A stretch of 64,000 nt of DNA from VFKU01 sp964620045 (GCA_964620045.1 CAZUJL010000014.1:1-64000); one strand, 5' to 3'. Counted from the stretch's first letter, positions 1-8,353 are shown. The notes: a model not told the origin generated them from the letters alone. Numbers and translations: made by a program.

Positions 1-313
1 GTTCTTTGCGGGATTCCAGGCCTTCGCGGTCGAAGCACACGCTGCGGCGGCCGTCGGGACTTTCCTCGGAGCAGTCGAAGAAAATGTAGGCGCCTGATTT
101 TTTGTCGTGACCGACAACGTCCGGCTCGCCGCCTGTTTTTTCCATTTCCGCGAGCGACCAGAGCTTGTCCGCGTTCGCGTCCAGCCGGGCCTGCACTTTG
201 GCCCAATCGAGCCCCTTGTGCCGGTTCATGTTTTTCTCGAACCGGGACTTCAGCGTTTTGAGGAGTTCATCGCGTTGTTTTGCGGGCAATTCTTTTTTGG
301 CGGGCTTGGGCAT
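1..313 (-). CDS. DUF4256 family protein (3' end cut by window edge)
   Basis: Translating the minus strand from the ATG at 313 gives MPKPAKKELPAKQRDELL and continues open to the window edge, so 104 residues are visible and the C-terminus is missing. The segment with N-R-H-K-G-L-D-W, the W-S-L-A-E-M-E-K-T-G-G-E-P-D-V-V-G stretch and the D-C-S-E-E-S-P-x-G-R-R-S-V-C-F-D-R-E block match my memory of the DUF4256 family, soluble proteins of roughly 185 residues with no known function. An in-frame ATG four codons upstream (325) has an AGG directly against it. The 313 start is preferred because AGGA lies about 11 bases before it. It follows the pseudopilin gene on the same strand, separated by a strong hairpin, so it is probably a separate unit. 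Confidence 0.75.
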   Translation of the reverse strand, partial: MPKPAKKELPAKQRDELLKTLKSRFEKNMNRHKGLDWAKVQARLDANADKLWSLAEMEKTGGEPDVVGHDKKSGAYIFFDCSEESPDGRRSVCFDREGLESRKE

Positions 314-359
314 GAGTGCGTTCATCCTGTGGAAGACGGGCGCCCATTCTAATACGAAT

Positions 360-400
360 CGGCGGCGGAGCGAGGTCCCTGGGCCTCTGCTCCGCCGCCG
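360..400. terminator. GC-rich hairpin between pseudopilin and DUF4256 genes
   Basis: A perfect 12-bp inverted repeat (arms 360-371 and 389-400, CGGCGGCGGAGC and its complement) with a 17-base loop lies 46 bases beyond the pseudopilin stop codon. There is no clear U-tract on the minus strand, so it may be a Rho-assisted terminator or a palindromic repeat rather than a classic intrinsic terminator. Confidence 0.45.
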
Positions 401-446
401 TTTGGTTGGCCGGCGCGATTGGTCGAAGTCGCGCCGGTCGTGTTGG

Positions 447-1598
447 TTACTGGAAGGCGGCCACCAGATTTGCGAATACGCGCGTGGCCGGGAAGTCGGA
501 CGGGTATTTTACGTGCGCGACGTGCCCATCGAGGTACAGGATGTTCGCGCCGCCGGGGATGTGGTTGTAATCCACGACGTCGGTGCTGAGGATGTCGCTT
601 TCGAGCACGATGTTGCTTTGCGCCTGGGCGGACGCGCCGGGGTTGTTGATGTCGGTGATGAACACGCGCTCGATGCCTTCGCGGAGGCGATGCAGCGTGC
701 GTTCCTCGCCGACACCGTTCGTGTACACAAGGTCGCGGTCATACAAGTTGGTGGTGTAGCCCGCGCCGACCTGCGAATACACGGTTGTGATGAGCGCCGT
801 CAGGAAACCGGGATCGATCCGCGTGAAGAAATTCGACGCGTTGGCGGTCGGATCGTTCGGGTCCGCGCCGGGCGCGAGGTAGTCTTGGCCCGGCGCACCG
901 TTGAACGCCCAGTTGTAGTAGACGTACGACTCGGCCGTGAACGCCCACGGGTCGATCTGATCCAAATTGGCTTGATCGTTCCACCGATGCTTGTCGAAAA
1001 TTTCCAAGCTGGCGGTGGGGTCCGACGGGCACAACAGCACGTTCCAGTCGGGGAGATATTCGGGATAGGTCGCATTCCCGTCGAAGGTGAACTCGAAACC
1101 GCCGCCCGGACCGCTGGGGTTCGGCGGCTGGGCCGGGTTGGTGTAGCCACCCTTCACATAGTTGCTGTAGATGCGCGAGAAGCCGTCCTTCACGACGTCC
1201 CACGAGATGCGCGCGGAATAGGGCGGATACTTCTCGCCGTTGGATTCGCTCGCGTACATCTTGAACGAGATGCCGACCTGTTTCAGGTTGTTCTGGCACG
1301 AGCTGCGCCGGGCCGCTTCGCGGGCGCGCGCCAGCGCCGGCAGCAGAATCGCGGCGAGAATGCCGATGATCGCGATGACGACGAGCAACTCGATCAGCGT
1401 GAAGCCGCGCCGGCGTGGGGAGGAGGCTGGTCGCCACGGGAAGAACCCCGCGGTGCCGTAGGCGAGTGGTGGAATCGCGCCGAGCGGAATCACCTCGGGG
1501 AAATCGAGTACCGGCGGGAATTCATCGGAGAGGGGATTGTGGGTGTCCACTGTGGCGGACGTGTGTGCGCCCAGCAGACGTTCGAATAACGGATTCAT
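447..1598 (-). CDS. Type II secretion/type IV pilus-like pseudopilin with H-x10-DG C-terminal motif
   Basis: The 383-residue product carries a prepilin peptidase site R-R-R-G-F-T-L-I-E-L-L (glycine 65, phenylalanine +1, glutamate +5) followed by the hydrophobic helix V-V-I-A-I-I-G-I-L-A-A-I-L-L-P-A-L. The C-terminus has H-I-P-G-G-A-N-I-L-Y-L-D-G-H-V, the pseudopilin 'processing-associated' motif with ten rather than nine residues between His and Asp-Gly. These proteins are abundant in planctomycetes, Lentisphaerae and Hydrogenedentota and are thought to form minor pseudopili or envelope filaments. The odd feature is the 65-residue leader before the cleavage site, while typical leaders are under about 25. 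The ATG at 1598 has a good AAGGAA ribosome site and no internal Met exists before the cleavage site, so the long leader looks real. Confidence 0.85.
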   Translation of the reverse strand: MNPLFERLLGAHTSATVDTHNPLSDEFPPVLDFPEVIPLGAIPPLAYGTAGFFPWRPASSPRRRGFTLIELLVVIAIIGILAAILLPALARAREAARRSSCQNNLKQVGISFKMYASESNGEKYPPYSARISWDVVKDGFSRIYSNYVKGGYTNPAQPPNPSGPGGGFEFTFDGNATYPEYLPDWNVLLCPSDPTASLEIFDKHRWNDQANLDQIDPWAFTAESYVYYNWAFNGAPGQDYLAPGADPNDPTANASNFFTRIDPGFLTALITTVYSQVGAGYTTNLYDRDLVYTNGVGEERTLHRLREGIERVFITDINNPGASAQAQSNIVLESDILSTDVVDYNHIPGGANILYLDGHVAHVKYPSDFPATRVFANLVAAFQ

Positions 1599-1709
1599 GG
1601 CTAGAGTTCCTTGTTGTTGTGCACCTCCGGCGATCCGGTCGGAACTCTTGAGACGGATTGATTCACAAATGGCCGCGCGAGACCACGGGTCTTCGCGGCG
1701 TGGGCTGGT

Positions 1710-1922
1710 TCAGAGTACGGGCAAAATCGCGAGCAGGCTGACGAACCCCGTGAGCCGCTGCCAGAAGGGTAGCGGCGCCTCGATCATCAGCTTGGGCTGC
1801 GCGTGATTTTTTAGCGCGCGATCCACGCGCACGATCGTGACGCTCGTGGGCTGAAGATCGAGTTGATCGTCGATGTAGGCGACAGTGGCAATCGTTTCGG
1901 TGCGTTCGGTGGGCTGCTGCAT
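1710..1922 (-). CDS. Small hypothetical protein with C-terminal hydrophobic segment
   Basis: This 70-residue frame starts at an ATG preceded by GAGGA seven bases upstream, a good ribosome binding site. It lies 111 bases upstream of the pseudopilin gene on the same strand. The N-terminal 50 residues are polar and the last 15 (R-L-T-G-F-V-S-L-L-A-I-L-P-V-L) could form a short tail anchor. I do not recognise a family. The ribosome site and co-orientation argue for a real gene that may be co-transcribed with the pseudopilin. The small size leaves real doubt. Confidence 0.45.
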   Translation of the reverse strand: MQQPTERTETIATVAYIDDQLDLQPTSVTIVRVDRALKNHAQPKLMIEAPLPFWQRLTGFVSLLAILPVL

Positions 1923-2149
1923 GGCGAAATCCTCGAGGCGTTAATTCACGATAGAGAGACAGACGGGGAGTGGGGCGTACATCGATCGTGAATGCGCTGA
2001 TGTCGGGCGAATGTCATGTGATCCTCTTCCTTTCGCTGGTTGAGCGATGTTCACCGGCGGTCCGGAAGACTAAGCCTATAAAGTCTATAGGATTTGTGGA
2101 TATTAACATGCCGGCTTCGTTATGTCAAGAGGGTGTGACGCAGGGGCTA

Positions 2150-2196
2150 TTGCACTGTAGGGAGGGCCTGGTGTATATTCTGAACGAGCGCTCAGT
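2150..2196 (+). promoter_or_regulatory. Promoter and candidate operator of the TetR-icmF operon
   Basis: A -35 box TTGCAC (2150-2155) and a -10 box TATATT (2174-2179) are 18 bases apart. The predicted transcription start falls in TGAACGAGCGCTCAGT (2181-2196), whose core GAGCGCTC (2186-2193) is a perfect palindrome with partial outer symmetry. A palindrome on the start site of a TetR gene is the usual place for autorepression. Box assignment is seen in sequence; the regulatory role is inferred. Confidence 0.6.
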
Positions 2197-2207
2197 CGGA
2201 GTTACCC

Positions 2208-2882
2208 ATGCCCCGGAAAACGGCAGCGGCAGCGAAGGTCGAAAACCAGCGACGGGACATCCCCACGCTGGTGAAGGACTCGTTGCTGGTCGAGGAGCGG
2301 CGCGCGGAGCTCGTGCGCGCGGCGGTCGGGCTGTTCATCCGCAAGGGCTACCACCAGACCACGACGCGCGAGATTGCGCGCGAGGCGGGCGTCTCGATCG
2401 GCTCGTTGTACGAGTACATCAAGACGAAGGAAGACGTGTTGTATCTCGTGTGCGACGCGATCCACCGCGAGATGGAAGAGCGGCTGACCAAAGGGCAGGG
2501 GCAAGGGGCGCGGGGCAAGGGGCAGGGTGCAAAGGGCGAGCTCGAAGGCGCGATTCGTGGCTACTTCGACGTGTGCGACGAGATGCAGGATTCCATCCTG
2601 CTGATTTACCGCGAGACCGCGTCCCTCGCGCGCGAGTCGCAGCGCTTTGTGCTGCAGAACGAGGCGCGCATCGCGGATCTCTTTGCGCAGATTCTCAAGC
2701 GCGGCGTCGCGGCCGGCGCGTTTCAGTTTGACGACACCCGTGCGCAGGAATTGATGGCGCACAACATTGTCGTGCTGGGCCATATGTGGGCGCTGCGCCG
2801 CTGGGCGTTGCGCGAGAAGTTTTCGCTGGACGAATACACCAAAGAGCAGGTCTCGCTGATTATGGGCGAGATCGCGAAATAA
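2208..2882 (+). CDS. TetR/AcrR family transcriptional regulator
   Basis: The 224-residue protein has the TetR helix-turn-helix at about residues 30-75 (A-A-V-G-L-F-I-R-K-G-Y-H-Q-T-T, then A-R-E-A-G-V-S-I-G-S-L-Y-E-Y-I), followed by an all-helical ligand-binding region. The start ATG is eight bases after CGGAG. It lies 19 bases upstream of icmF, so the two are almost certainly one operon. TetR proteins beside acyl-CoA mutases usually sense acyl-CoA or related ligands, which makes control of acyl-CoA metabolism the likely role (inference). Residues 95-110 are a Gly/Gln/Lys/Arg low-complexity insert between the DNA-binding part and the core, encoded by a GGGGCAAG-type DNA repeat that is not typical of the family. 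Confidence 0.9.
   Translation: MPRKTAAAAKVENQRRDIPTLVKDSLLVEERRAELVRAAVGLFIRKGYHQTTTREIAREAGVSIGSLYEYIKTKEDVLYLVCDAIHREMEERLTKGQGQGARGKGQGAKGELEGAIRGYFDVCDEMQDSILLIYRETASLARESQRFVLQNEARIADLFAQILKRGVAAGAFQFDDTRAQELMAHNIVVLGHMWALRRWALREKFSLDEYTKEQVSLIMGEIAK
2491..2537 (+). repeat. In-frame GGGGCAAG-type low-complexity repeat inside the TetR gene
   Basis: The 47 bases are built from variants of GGGCAGGGGCAAGGGGC, purine-rich on the coding strand, and encode K-G-Q-G-Q-G-A-R-G-K-G-Q-G-A-K-G. The reading frame is kept. It looks like an expanded or inserted repeat in a surface loop of the regulator. Confidence 0.7.
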
Positions 2883-2901
2883 CGCAGGAAGGATTTTCGC
2901 A

Positions 2902-5900
2902 ATGAGCACGGTCGCGCAGGAAACCGCAGTCTACACGCCGAAACACCACGTCCGGATGGTTACGGCGACCTCGCTGTTCGACGGGCACGACGCGTCGATC
3001 AACATCATGCGGCGCATTCTGCAAGCGTCGGGCGCGGAGGTGATCCACCTCGGGCACAACCGATCGGTGGATGAGATTGTGAAGGCGGCCGTGCAGGAGG
3101 ACGCGAACGCGATCGCGGTATCGAGCTACCAGGGCGGCCACGTCGAGTTCTTCAAATACATGGTCGATCGCCTGCGCGCGCTCGGCGCGGCGCACATTAA
3201 GGTCTTTGGCGGCGGTGGCGGCACGATCGTCCCGCGTGAAATCCGCGAACTCGAGGCCTACGGCGTCGCGCGCATCTACTCGCCCGAGGACGGCCGCAAG
3301 ATGGGCCTGCAGGGGATGATCAACGACATGCTGCGCACGATCGACGCGCCGAGAAATCTGAAGGCCGCGATTGAGCACATCGAAAACCTTACTGCGAGCA
3401 ACCACCTCGCCGTTGCGCAGTTCATCACGGCGGTGGAAGAAGCACAGGGCGAGATCAAGGAAGATGTGCTCGCGCAGTTGCAAATTCCGCTCGCGGGCCG
3501 CAGCGCGAAGGCGCCCGTGCTCGGCATCACGGGCACCGGCGGCGCCGGCAAAAGCTCGCTGGTGGACGAGATCATCACGCGCTTTCTGAATGATTTTGGC
3601 GACAAGACCGTCGCCGTGCTTTCGGTCGATCCGTCGCGCCGGAAGACGGGCGGTGCGCTGCTCGGCGACCGCATCCGCATGAATTCGCTGGGCCGCGAGC
3701 GCGTGTACATGCGTTCGCTCGCCACGCGCGCCGGCGGCAAGGAAATCAGTGGCGCGCTGACCGACGCGATCCAGGTGGTGCAAGCGGCGGGATTCGACTT
3801 GATCGTCGTAGAGACGGCAGGCATCGGGCAGGGCGACGCGGCAATCGTGCCACTGGTTGATGTGCCGATGTACGTGATGACGGCGGAATTCGGCGCGCAG
3901 TCGCAGCTCGAAAAAATCGACATGCTGGACTACGCCGAGCTGGTGGCGATCAACAAGTTCGACCGCAAAGGCGCGGAGGACGCGCTGCGCGACGTGCGCA
4001 AGCAGTATCAGCGCAACCACACGCGGTTCGCGGAGAAGCCGGAAGATATGCCGGTATACGGCACGATCGCCGCGCGGTTTAACGATGACGGCGTGACCGC
4101 GCTGTACCGCGGCGTGCTCGAGGCGCTGCACAAGAAGACGAAGGTCGCCTGGCTGACGCAGACCAAGATGGTGCTGCCGAAGAGCAAGGAGTCGAGTTCG
4201 CGCGCCGTTGTGATCCCCGGTGAACGGCAGCGTTACCTCGCCGAGATTGCCGAGACGGTGCGCAAGTACAAGGCGTGGGCGGAGTGGCAGGGGCAGATCG
4301 CGGACCGCATCTGGCAGCTTGAAGGCGCGCAGGCGACGCTCGGCGACGATTCCGGCGCGTTGAAGCCGAAACTGGACGAACTGCGGCATCAGTTGGCGCC
4401 GACCTGTGCGAAGCTACTGGAAGATTTCCAGAAACTGCGCGAAGAGTACTCGCAGCAGGATTATGTGTACACCGTGCGCGGCCGCGAGATCCGCGTGCCG
4501 CTGCACCGCGTGAGCCTGTCGGGCACGAAGGTGCCGAAGGTCTCGCTGCCGAAATACCGCAACGCGGGCGATCGCTTGCGCTGGCTGCTGCTCGAAAACG
4601 TGCCGGGCCGGTTCCCGTTCACGGCGGGCGTGTTCCCGTTTCGTCGCGAAGACGAAATGCCCACGCGCATGTTTGCCGGCGAAGGCGACCCCGCGCGCAC
4701 GAACGCGCGCTTCAAGCTGGTCTCGAAGGATTCGACGGCGAAGCGCCTGTCGACGGCTTTCGATTCGGTGACGCTGTACGGCTGGGACCCGGACGAGCGC
4801 CCGGACATCTACGGCAAGGTCGGCACTTCGGGTGTGTCCATTTGCACCCTGGAGGACATGAAGACCCTGTTCGACGGCTTCGATCTGTGCTCGCCGAACA
4901 CGAGCGTGTCGATGACGATTAACGGCCCGGCGCCGATGATCCTGGCGATGTTCATGAACACGGCGATCGATCAGCAGATCGACAAGTTCGCGGCGGAGCA
5001 CAAGCGCCAGCCGAACGATGAAGAACGCGCGCGCATCCGCGCCGCCGCGCTGAAGGCCGTGCGCGGCACTGTGCAGGCGGACATCCTGAAGGAAGATCAG
5101 GCGCAGAACACGTGTATCTTCGCGATCGACTTCGCGCTGCGCATGATGGCCGATATCCAGAGCTACTTCATCCAGAACCAGGTGCGGAATTTTTATTCCG
5201 TGTCCATCAGCGGCTACCACATGGCCGAGGCGGGCTGTAACCCGATCACGCAGGCGGCGTTTACGCTCGCGAACGGCTTTACGTTTGTGGAGTACTACCG
5301 CGCGCTCGGCATGAAAGTGGACGATTTCGTGCCGAACTTTTCGTTTTTCTACTCGAACGGCATGGACCCCGAGTACGCCGTGCTGAACCGCGCGTCGCGC
5401 CGGATTTGGTCCGTCGCCATGCGCGATCTGTACGGGGCCGACGAGCGCTCGCAGAAGTTTAAGCTGCACGTGCAGACCAGCGGCCGATCGCTGCACGCGC
5501 AGGAGATTGACTTTAACGACATCCGCACGACGCTGCAGGCGCTCACCGCGCTCTACGACAACTGCAACTCGCTGCATACGAATTCATACGACGAAGCGAT
5601 CACGACGCCAACCGACGAGTCCGTGCGCCGCGCGCTCGCGATCCAGATGATCATCGACAAGGAGTACGGCCTCTACAAAAACGAGAACATGGTGCAGGGC
5701 TCGTTCATCGTCGAGGAACTCACCGACCTGACCGAGGAAGCGATCCTGCGCGAGTTCGAGAGCCTCTCCGAACGCGGCGGCGTGCTCGGCGCGATGGAGC
5801 GCGGATACCAGCGCGGCAAGATTCAGGAAGAGTCGCACTACTACGAAGCGCTCAAGAGTTCCGGCGAGTATCCGATTGTTGGCGTAAACACCTTCCAGAA

Positions 5901-6168
5901 CCCGCACGTTGACCACGAAGAACAGATGGACAAGATCGAGCTGCGCCGTGGCACCGACGACGAAAAGCAGAGCCAGCTCCGCCGCCTGCGCGCGTTCCAG
6001 GAGACGCACAAGGGCGATGCGCCCGCCGCGCTCAAGCAACTTACCGACGCCGCGCTCGCCGGCCGCAACACCTTCGACGCCCTGATGAACGCGGTCCGCG
6101 TCTGCTCGATGGGCCAGATCACCAAGGCCTTGTTCGAAGTGGGCGGGGAATATCGGCGCAATACATAA
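2902..6168 (+). CDS. icmF: Fused adenosylcobalamin-dependent acyl-CoA mutase with G-protein chaperone (IcmF)
   Basis: The 1088-residue protein has the IcmF order: a B12-binding domain (about residues 15-150, with D-G-H-D and the following S-x-L/G-G-G-G elements), a MeaB-like GTPase (Walker A G-T-G-G-A-G-K-S-S ending near 219, lysine 217), a linker, and the large TIM-barrel mutase domain (about 540-1088). The mutase part reads T-A-G-V-F-P-F-R-R and F-Y-S-V-S-I-S-G-Y-H, the isobutyryl/pivalyl-CoA-type active site; methylmalonyl-CoA mutases have Tyr/Arg there. It interconverts branched and linear acyl-CoAs (isobutyryl- and n-butyryl-CoA, possibly isovaleryl- and pivalyl-CoA), and the GTPase protects and reloads the cofactor. 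Start supported by GCAGGAAGG. Downstream of and probably co-transcribed with the TetR gene. Confidence 0.95.
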   Translation: MSTVAQETAVYTPKHHVRMVTATSLFDGHDASINIMRRILQASGAEVIHLGHNRSVDEIVKAAVQEDANAIAVSSYQGGHVEFFKYMVDRLRALGAAHIKVFGGGGGTIVPREIRELEAYGVARIYSPEDGRKMGLQGMINDMLRTIDAPRNLKAAIEHIENLTASNHLAVAQFITAVEEAQGEIKEDVLAQLQIPLAGRSAKAPVLGITGTGGAGKSSLVDEIITRFLNDFGDKTVAVLSVDPSRRKTGGALLGDRIRMNSLGRERVYMRSLATRAGGKEISGALTDAIQVVQAAGFDLIVVETAGIGQGDAAIVPLVDVPMYVMTAEFGAQSQLEKIDMLDYAELVAINKFDRKGAEDALRDVRKQYQRNHTRFAEKPEDMPVYGTIAARFNDDGVTALYRGVLEALHKKTKVAWLTQTKMVLPKSKESSSRAVVIPGERQRYLAEIAETVRKYKAWAEWQGQIADRIWQLEGAQATLGDDSGALKPKLDELRHQLAPTCAKLLEDFQKLREEYSQQDYVYTVRGREIRVPLHRVSLSGTKVPKVSLPKYRNAGDRLRWLLLENVPGRFPFTAGVFPFRREDEMPTRMFAGEGDPARTNARFKLVSKDSTAKRLSTAFDSVTLYGWDPDERPDIYGKVGTSGVSICTLEDMKTLFDGFDLCSPNTSVSMTINGPAPMILAMFMNTAIDQQIDKFAAEHKRQPNDEERARIRAAALKAVRGTVQADILKEDQAQNTCIFAIDFALRMMADIQSYFIQNQVRNFYSVSISGYHMAEAGCNPITQAAFTLANGFTFVEYYRALGMKVDDFVPNFSFFYSNGMDPEYAVLNRASRRIWSVAMRDLYGADERSQKFKLHVQTSGRSLHAQEIDFNDIRTTLQALTALYDNCNSLHTNSYDEAITTPTDESVRRALAIQMIIDKEYGLYKNENMVQGSFIVEELTDLTEEAILREFESLSERGGVLGAMERGYQRGKIQEESHYYEALKSSGEYPIVGVNTFQNPHVDHEEQMDKIELRRGTDDEKQSQLRRLRAFQETHKGDAPAALKQLTDAALAGRNTFDALMNAVRVCSMGQITKALFEVGGEYRRNT

Positions 6169-6359
6169 GTGAGCGGAAAGTCGCGATAGCCAATAGCAAT
6201 ATCTGACGCCCTCGCTCTGTCCGATAATCAGACAATTGCTGTACGAAATCTGTACAAATAGACTTTAATGGTAATTTCTATAAATCCGTTGTAACATTTT
6301 AGGAGAGTTACTGTGTAAGTCAGTGTATGTATTGAGTCAGGGCGGAGGGGGAACGCTTC

Positions 6360-7241
6360 ATGGCTATATCGCAACCGCGCGCGGAGGGATTCGGCACCCG
6401 ACTTGACGCGCTCGTGGTGCGAATCGATCAATTGCCAACGCTTCCGCAAGTTCTTTGGGAAATCGTTGCGCAGCTACAAGACTCGCAGAATGCGGCGGCT
6501 GATCTCGCTTCGGCGATTGAAGACGATCCAAGTCTGACCGCGAATGTGCTGCGCCTCGTAAATTCCGCACATTACGGATTCTCCGAACGCTTCATCAGCG
6601 TGCGGGATGCGGTCGTGGCGCTCGGGCGGCGCGAGATCGAGCGACTCGTGGGGGCCGCTGCGGTGATCGATACGTTCGGCAGCTCCGGGCCGAGTGGCGC
6701 GATGGACTACACCGCATTTTGGATTCACTCGTTGCAGGTGGCCGAAGCCGCCGAGCACATATCGACCCAGCACTACACGCTCAGCCCCTTCGGGCCCAGC
6801 GAAGCTTACTTGGCCGGCCTCCTGCACGATATCGGCAAATTGCTGATGAGCCAATTTTTGCCCAACGACTGGGACTGCGTGATCGAGCATGCCGCCCGCG
6901 AGGGCCGGGGACTCGCTTCCGCGGAGCGGACCCTGCTGGGCATGGATCACGGCGAGGTGGCGGCGCGCCTGATGGATGCCTGGGGGTTTCCGCCCGCAAT
7001 TATCGAGGGCACGCGCTGGCACCATCGTGTTGGCGATCTGCAACGACAACCACAGCGCGCGCATCATGCCGAGGTCATCGCCCTCGCGAATGACATCTGC
7101 CACGACTTCGAGCGCGGTTTCTTCCCGGACGAGACCCACGCGCATAACCAGCCACGGCTGTACATCGATCATCGCCAGTCTGGTCTGCTCGCGCGCAGCC
7201 TCACCGGTGCGGCGAAGCGTGCGACGCTGTTGCTCTCCTAG
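6360..7241 (+). CDS. HDOD domain signalling protein
   Basis: The 293-residue protein opens with L-P-T-L-P-Q-V-L and continues with A-I-E-D-D-P-S-L-T-A-N-V-L-R-L-V-N-S, the hallmark of HDOD domains, and later has L-L-H-D-I-G-K-L-L. HDOD proteins are degenerate HD-type domains that act in signalling, motility and stress regulation, mostly without proven catalysis. GGAGGGGG precedes the ATG. The 190-base upstream region is clearly AT-rich, so the gene probably has its own promoter. It is followed 55 bases later by a cyclic-nucleotide-binding domain protein on the same strand, suggesting that the pair forms one signalling module. Confidence 0.9.
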   Translation: MAISQPRAEGFGTRLDALVVRIDQLPTLPQVLWEIVAQLQDSQNAAADLASAIEDDPSLTANVLRLVNSAHYGFSERFISVRDAVVALGRREIERLVGAAAVIDTFGSSGPSGAMDYTAFWIHSLQVAEAAEHISTQHYTLSPFGPSEAYLAGLLHDIGKLLMSQFLPNDWDCVIEHAAREGRGLASAERTLLGMDHGEVAARLMDAWGFPPAIIEGTRWHHRVGDLQRQPQRAHHAEVIALANDICHDFERGFFPDETHAHNQPRLYIDHRQSGLLARSLTGAAKRATLLLS

Positions 7242-7296
7242 ACTTGCCGGGTCGCCTCTCGTGCTACGATGCCTTATCGACAGGCGAGGAGCACTC

Positions 7297-7764
7297 ATGG
7301 ATGCAAGGCGGATAGCAAAGGCGATACTCGGTACCCCGCTTGCGGCGTGGTTACCCGAGACGATGCGTGGCCGCTTTGTCGATGCCGTGCTCGAGGTTGC
7401 ACAGTCAGACGACGTGCGCGCCGGGGAGGCGTTGTTCCGCATTGGCGAGAAAAATACGGACGAAGGCGTGTTCCTTCTTGAAGGCGCGGTGAAAGTCACG
7501 CGCGCGAGCGGTCAGACGTTTTTTTACGAAGCGCCGGACGTGCTCGGGGAAGTGCAGCTTTTCTCCCCAAGCGCCGAGCGCACAGCCACCGTCGAAATGG
7601 CGTATAGCGGGACCGTGCTGCGCTTCTCATGGAAAGAACTCGGCGCGGCCGCAAAGGAAATCTTCAACGAGCAGGAACTGTCCACATTGCGCGAAGCCAT
7701 CAAGGACACGGCGGCCGCGCGCGAGAAAAATCTGCTGACCAGTCTCGCCAATCGACCGAAGTAA
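7297..7764 (+). CDS. Stand-alone cyclic nucleotide-binding (Crp-like) domain protein
   Basis: Starting at the ATG at 7297 (AGGAG six bases upstream) the product is 155 residues. The stretch G-E-A-L-F-R-I-G-E-K-N-T-D-E-G-V-F-L-L-E-G followed by D-V-L-G-E-V-Q-L-F-S-P and R-T-A-T-V matches the beta-roll of a cNMP-binding domain. There is no helix-turn-helix, so it is not a full Crp regulator but a sensor or adaptor. It lies directly after the HDOD gene. Its 3' end is 19 bases from the 3' end of the opposing acetyltransferase gene. Whether it binds cAMP, cGMP or c-di-GMP cannot be told. Confidence 0.75.
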   Translation: MDARRIAKAILGTPLAAWLPETMRGRFVDAVLEVAQSDDVRAGEALFRIGEKNTDEGVFLLEGAVKVTRASGQTFFYEAPDVLGEVQLFSPSAERTATVEMAYSGTVLRFSWKELGAAAKEIFNEQELSTLREAIKDTAAAREKNLLTSLANRPK

Positions 7765-7783
7765 ACGCCGAGCCGCAAATTTT

Positions 7784-8353
7784 TCATGAACGTGTGTCTG
7801 CGAATGAGCGCGTGCTTTTCAGCAGAAATACTTCTTCCAAGCCATCCGCGTCGTCAATTTGTTCGCCCACTTTCGTAAACCCAAAGCGGCGCGCGATGGC
7901 CTGGGATGCGACGTTGTTGGGGCCGATCGATAGAACGAATTGCTTGATCTTCGCTTCGCGCGCGGCCCAGAGCATCAATTCCTGCAGGGCTTCCGTGGCA
8001 TATCCACGTCGGCGATGGGCTTCAAACACGCCATACCCGATCTCAACGGTGTTTGGACCGTGCCGGCGGAGATGGGGTGAATCGGGCGGCTCATGAAACC
8101 CAATGCGGCCGATCATCGCACCGGCCAGCACGATCGCGCGTGTGCACCACGGAACGTACTCCGGACAGGTGCGGCATTGATTCACCTTGCGCTGTATGAA
8201 AGATTGTTCGAGGAACCATTCATCGGGAATGGAGAACTCGCCAATGCTCTGCGCGCGCAAACCGTCGCGATCAAGACACGCAGAAAGCCATTCTTCGGTC
8301 ATCAGAATGAGCTTGAGCCGGCGAGTCTCGATTATTGATGCGATCGGGGCCAA
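7784..8353 (-). CDS. GNAT family N-acetyltransferase (RimJ/RimL type)
   Basis: The core reads I-I-E-T-R-R-L-K-L near the start, then E-I-G-Y-G-V-F-E-A-H-R-R-R-G-Y-A-T-E-A (acetyl-CoA pyrophosphate-binding R/G-x-x-G/A region), then N-V-A-S-Q-A-I-A-R-R-F-G-F-T-K-V-G. This matches RimJ/RimL-like acetyltransferases that acetylate protein N-termini or small amines. The start is uncertain: no ATG lies before the first strand, and TTG codons at 8383, 8374 and 8353 are possible. 8353 is chosen because GGAAG lies about 13 bases upstream. The 5' end reaches to within about 60 bases of the divergent PSCyt1 gene, so they share a promoter region. Confidence 0.85.
   Translation of the reverse strand: MAPIASIIETRRLKLILMTEEWLSACLDRDGLRAQSIGEFSIPDEWFLEQSFIQRKVNQCRTCPEYVPWCTRAIVLAGAMIGRIGFHEPPDSPHLRRHGPNTVEIGYGVFEAHRRRGYATEALQELMLWAAREAKIKQFVLSIGPNNVASQAIARRFGFTKVGEQIDDADGLEEVFLLKSTRSFADTRS

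Noticed and set aside
165..1589. 474-residue open frame on the plus strand opposite the pseudopilin gene
   Set aside because: Antisense shadow; the minus-strand frame has a ribosome site, a prepilin cleavage site and the C-terminal pseudopilin motif.
2860..4389. 509-residue minus-strand frame opposite the first part of icmF
   Set aside because: Antisense shadow; Arg/His/Leu-rich without features.
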